Shown here: in pieces, positions 3,087 through 5,024 of the stretch
How the letters are laid out: each line of letters starts with the position of its first letter
Numbering within the stretch: the stretch's first letter is position 1
Source: Solirubrobacteraceae bacterium
Lineage (GTDB): Bacteria > Actinomycetota > Thermoleophilia > Solirubrobacterales > Solirubrobacteraceae
Direction of reading: 5' to 3'
NCBI GenBank assembly: GCA_030043235.1
Contig: JASHYF010000367.1
Coordinates: 1 to 5,024, forward strand
Length of the DNA stretch: 5,024 nucleotides
The notes under the pieces: model-generated
Told to the model about the DNA's origin: nothing
The model's input: the letters and a program-made list of their open reading frames with translations, nothing else
Database searches by the model: none
Made by a program: the position numbers and the translations under genes

Positions 3087-5024
3087 ATGCGACCTCGACG
3101 CATCAGAAAACTCCTCGCCACCGCCCTGGGGCTGATCGTCCTTGGGCTGGTGTGGTTCTACCTCGCCCCGACCCAGCTCGGCGGCTCGGCGACCTACGTC
3201 GTCACCCACGGGACGAGCATGGAGCCCCGCTTTCACACGGGCGACCTGGCGATCGTGCGCGGCCAGAGCAGCTACCACGTGGGCGAAGTCGTCGCCTACC
3301 ACAACCACCAGCTGCACACGATCGTGCTGCACCGGATCATCGCCCGCGACGGCTCGCGGTACGTGTTCAAGGGCGACAACAACAACTTCATCGACCCCGA
3401 ACACCCAGCCGCCAGCCAGCTGATCGGCGCGCTGTGGCTGCACATCCCGCGGGTGGGCGCGACGCTTCAGTCAATCCGCTCGCCGGTGCTGATCGGGACC
3501 CTCGTAGCCATCGGGGTGATCCTGCTCACCGGGGTCGCGCTCACGCAGCGACGAAAGCGCAGGCGCGACCGGAGGCACGCCGGCGGGAGCACTCTGCTGC
3601 CCGCTGGGCAGCCACTGCAGCGGCCAGGCGGGGGAGTCGTCAGCGTGCTCGCGTGCGGCCTGCTCGCGCTGATCCCTTTCGGCGTGCTCGCGCTGCTCGC
3701 GTTCGCGCGTGCGCCCACTGCCAGCCTACCCGTCACCAGTCAGTACACGCAGAGCGGGACGTTGTCCTACTCCGCGTACACGGCGCCGGGACCGGTCTAC
3801 CCGGACGGCCGGGCTGTGACCGGGGAACCCCTGTTCACCAACCTCATCCGCGAAGTCGAATACCGCTACGCATACGCGTTCGCAGCCGGTGCGGCGCACA
3901 CGCTGGCCGGCAGGGCACAGCTGTACGCGACGGTCGCAGCACCGAGCGGCTGGAAGACGACGCTCGCGCTCGGCAGCCCGACCTACTTCCACGGGGACCA
4001 CGCTGTCGTCGCGGGCACGCTCGACCTCGCATCGCTGAGCGCGACGCTGCGCCGCGTGGAGAGCACGACAGGCGTGCGAAACGACACATACACGGTCACC
4101 ATCGCGCCACACGTGAGCGCCAACGGCAGCCTCGACGGGCAGCGCCTCCACGCGGCGTTCTCGCCGACAAGCCAGTTCCCGATGACCGAATATGAGATCG
4201 AACCACCCCGTGAAACCGGCGGCGCGGCTGCCGTAGGATCCTCCTCGAGCAAGCCCGGATCGTCCGCGGCCAACCCCCTCGCCTCCTCGGCCTCCGCCTC
4301 TGTCACCGGCTACGAGAAGCGGACGGCAGCCCTCGCGCTCGGGCCCTTCCGGCCGTCGGTCGCGACGGCGCGAGCGGTCGCGCTGAGCGCGATCGCGATC
4401 ATCCTCTGCGCCCTGTCGGCCGCCGTAGCCGTCGTGCGCCGGCGTGCGCCGCGAGACGCCTCGGCGGCGATCCGTGCGCGCTACGGCCACCTGATCATCC
4501 CGGTGCAGCGCGTGTGGCCGCTGCCGGGCGTCCCGGTGATCGACGTCGCGGACATCGACGCGCTGGCGCGGATCGCCGAACACTACGATCGCTCGATCCT
4601 GCACGAGACGGCCAATCGAGGCGAGGCCTTCTGGGTCGCCGACGAGAGCGGGCAGTTCCGCTACGGGATCAGCGCACCGGCGCCCGGCGCGGTGGCGGAG
4701 CACGCACCAAGCGGACAGGCGTACGCGGCCGAGACCGATACGCACACGCGCACGCCCCGCGACGCGGCCGAGCGCGATGCACACACGCGGACCCCCGCCG
4801 ACGCGGCCGTCCAGCAGACGGCGGCGGAGCCAGCGGCACGTGAATGGGCTCTCGCGGACGGCGTCGCCGGAGAGACAGACCCCAGCACGCTCGCCGACGC
4901 GGTGTACGCGGACGAGCTCGAGCTGGGGGGCGTGTTCGCGGCGTCGGCGGCGCCCTCGCCTCCCGAGCCGCAAGCGCCGGCGCAGGCCGAGCCGCGCGCA
5001 CCGGCGTGGCCGCACGCGGAGGCG
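3087..5024 (+). CDS. SipW/ER-type signal peptidase I fused to a DUF5305-like membrane module (3' end outside window)
   Basis: The frame stays open for 646 codons to the window edge. Residues 1-152 form a signal peptidase I of family S26B. There is a basic start and membrane segment at 9-26, then HGTSMEP with catalytic Ser44, VLHRI with His82 in place of the bacterial Lys, FKGDNN with Asp97, and a second membrane segment at 133-152. After a basic loop (RRKRRRDRRH, 155-164) and a third segment (184-207) comes a beta-rich ectodomain at about 208-374 with DUF5305 hallmarks: QSGTLSYSA, VYPDG, TGEPLF, YRYAYAF, APSGWKTTL, GTLDLASL and TYTVTIAP. A Ser/Ala linker leads to a fourth segment (about 426-450, then RRR). 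A small cytoplasmic part (about 462-528, RYGHLIIPV to FRYGI) is also DUF5305-like, and a low-complexity Ala/Pro/Glu tail follows. Basic loops agree with an N-in topology. Simple SipW enzymes have about 190 residues, so this is a long fusion. The Shine-Dalgarno site is weak (GAG at 3076-3078, 8 nt before the ATG). The likely substrate is the protein encoded just upstream. Confidence 0.85.
   Translation, partial: MRPRRIRKLLATALGLIVLGLVWFYLAPTQLGGSATYVVTHGTSMEPRFHTGDLAIVRGQSSYHVGEVVAYHNHQLHTIVLHRIIARDGSRYVFKGDNNNFIDPEHPAASQLIGALWLHIPRVGATLQSIRSPVLIGTLVAIGVILLTGVALTQRRKRRRDRRHAGGSTLLPAGQPLQRPGGGVVSVLACGLLALIPFGVLALLAFARAPTASLPVTSQYTQSGTLSYSAYTAPGPVYPDGRAVTGEPLFTNLIREVEYRYAYAFAAGAAHTLAGRAQLYATVAAPSGWKTTLALGSPTYFHGDHAVVAGTLDLASLSATLRRVESTTGVRNDTYTVTIAPHVSANGSLDGQRLHAAFSPTSQFPMTEYEIEPPRETGGAAAVGSSSSKPGSSAANPLASSASASVTGYEKRTAALALGPFRPSVATARAVALSAIAIILCALSAAVAVVRRRAPRDASAAIRARYGHLIIPVQRVWPLPGVPVIDVADIDALARIAEHYDRSILHETANRGEAFWVADESGQFRYGISAPAPGAVAEHAPSGQAYAAETDTHTRTPRDAAERDAHTRTPADAAVQQTAAEPAAREWALADGVAGETDPSTLADAVYADELELGGVFAASAAPSPPEPQAPAQAEPRAPAWPHAEA
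4734..4815 (+). repeat. Two 13-residue repeats in the cytoplasmic tail of the peptidase fusion
   Basis: Residues 551-575 read DTHTRTPRDAAER then DAHTRTPADAAVQ, two near-identical 13-residue units of pattern D-x-HTRTP-x-DAA (His553 and His566). At DNA level the copies differ at several third positions (for example CGC/CGG for Arg and CCC kept), so the repeat is older, or under protein-level constraint, rather than a fresh slippage. It lies in the Ala/Pro/Glu-rich region after the last folded-looking segment. Confidence 0.6.

Noticed and set aside
3152..4195. 347-codon open frame on the plus strand, overlapping the peptidase in another frame
   Set aside because: Arg/Ala/His-rich, no domain; the frame starting at 3087 holds the catalytic motifs.
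3726..5015. 429-codon open frame on the minus strand
   Set aside because: Arg-rich shadow antisense to the signal peptidase/DUF5305 frame, which has recognisable motifs and membrane topology; the antisense product has none.

Overview
The window is GC-rich (about 70-75% in most genes) and uses GC-ending codons with few strong Shine-Dalgarno sites. It also carries secreted proteins and a signal peptidase/DUF5305 fusion of a kind I associate with high-GC Actinomycetota. My best guess is the class Thermoleophilia (Solirubrobacterales or relatives), but this is an inference from style and gene content, not from a marker gene.

Layout. Positions 3-215 (+) hold the last 70 codons of a GGDEF-domain protein (diguanylate-cyclase type). 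A perfect 18-bp hairpin at 225-265 separates it from a convergent gene at 329-1189 (-), which encodes a 286-residue exported Lys/Glu-rich protein of unknown function with clearly lower GC. Between that gene's stop and the hairpin lies a 17-bp sequence repeated twice in tandem. About 460 bases without a convincing gene follow (1190-1648). Next, 1649-2368 (+) encodes a membrane-anchored protein with two copies of an ~80-residue helical unit behind a Pro-rich linker.

The most interesting part runs from 2369 to the end. A large nested hairpin (2427-2469) closes the upstream transcript. A candidate promoter and a structured leader then precede a small protein (2580-3008) with a SipW-type signal peptide, resembling TasA/camelysin-type fibre or matrix proteins. 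After a second strong hairpin (3033-3057) comes a long open frame from 3087 to the window end (at least 646 codons, no stop). It fuses a SipW/ER-type signal peptidase I (Ser44, His82, Asp97) to a DUF5305-like module: membrane segment, beta-rich ectodomain, membrane segment, cytoplasmic domain. A low-complexity Ala/Pro/Glu-rich tail with a 13-residue repeat follows.

How the parts may work together. The peptidase is the probable processing enzyme for the small protein just upstream, as SipW is for TasA in Bacillus. The fused DUF5305 ectodomain would then be held at the processing site, where it could act in assembly, anchoring or sensing. The hairpin between substrate and enzyme would allow much more substrate than enzyme to be made. 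The GGDEF gene at the left edge hints at cyclic-di-GMP control of surface or biofilm functions, but it is not in the same transcript and the link is weak.
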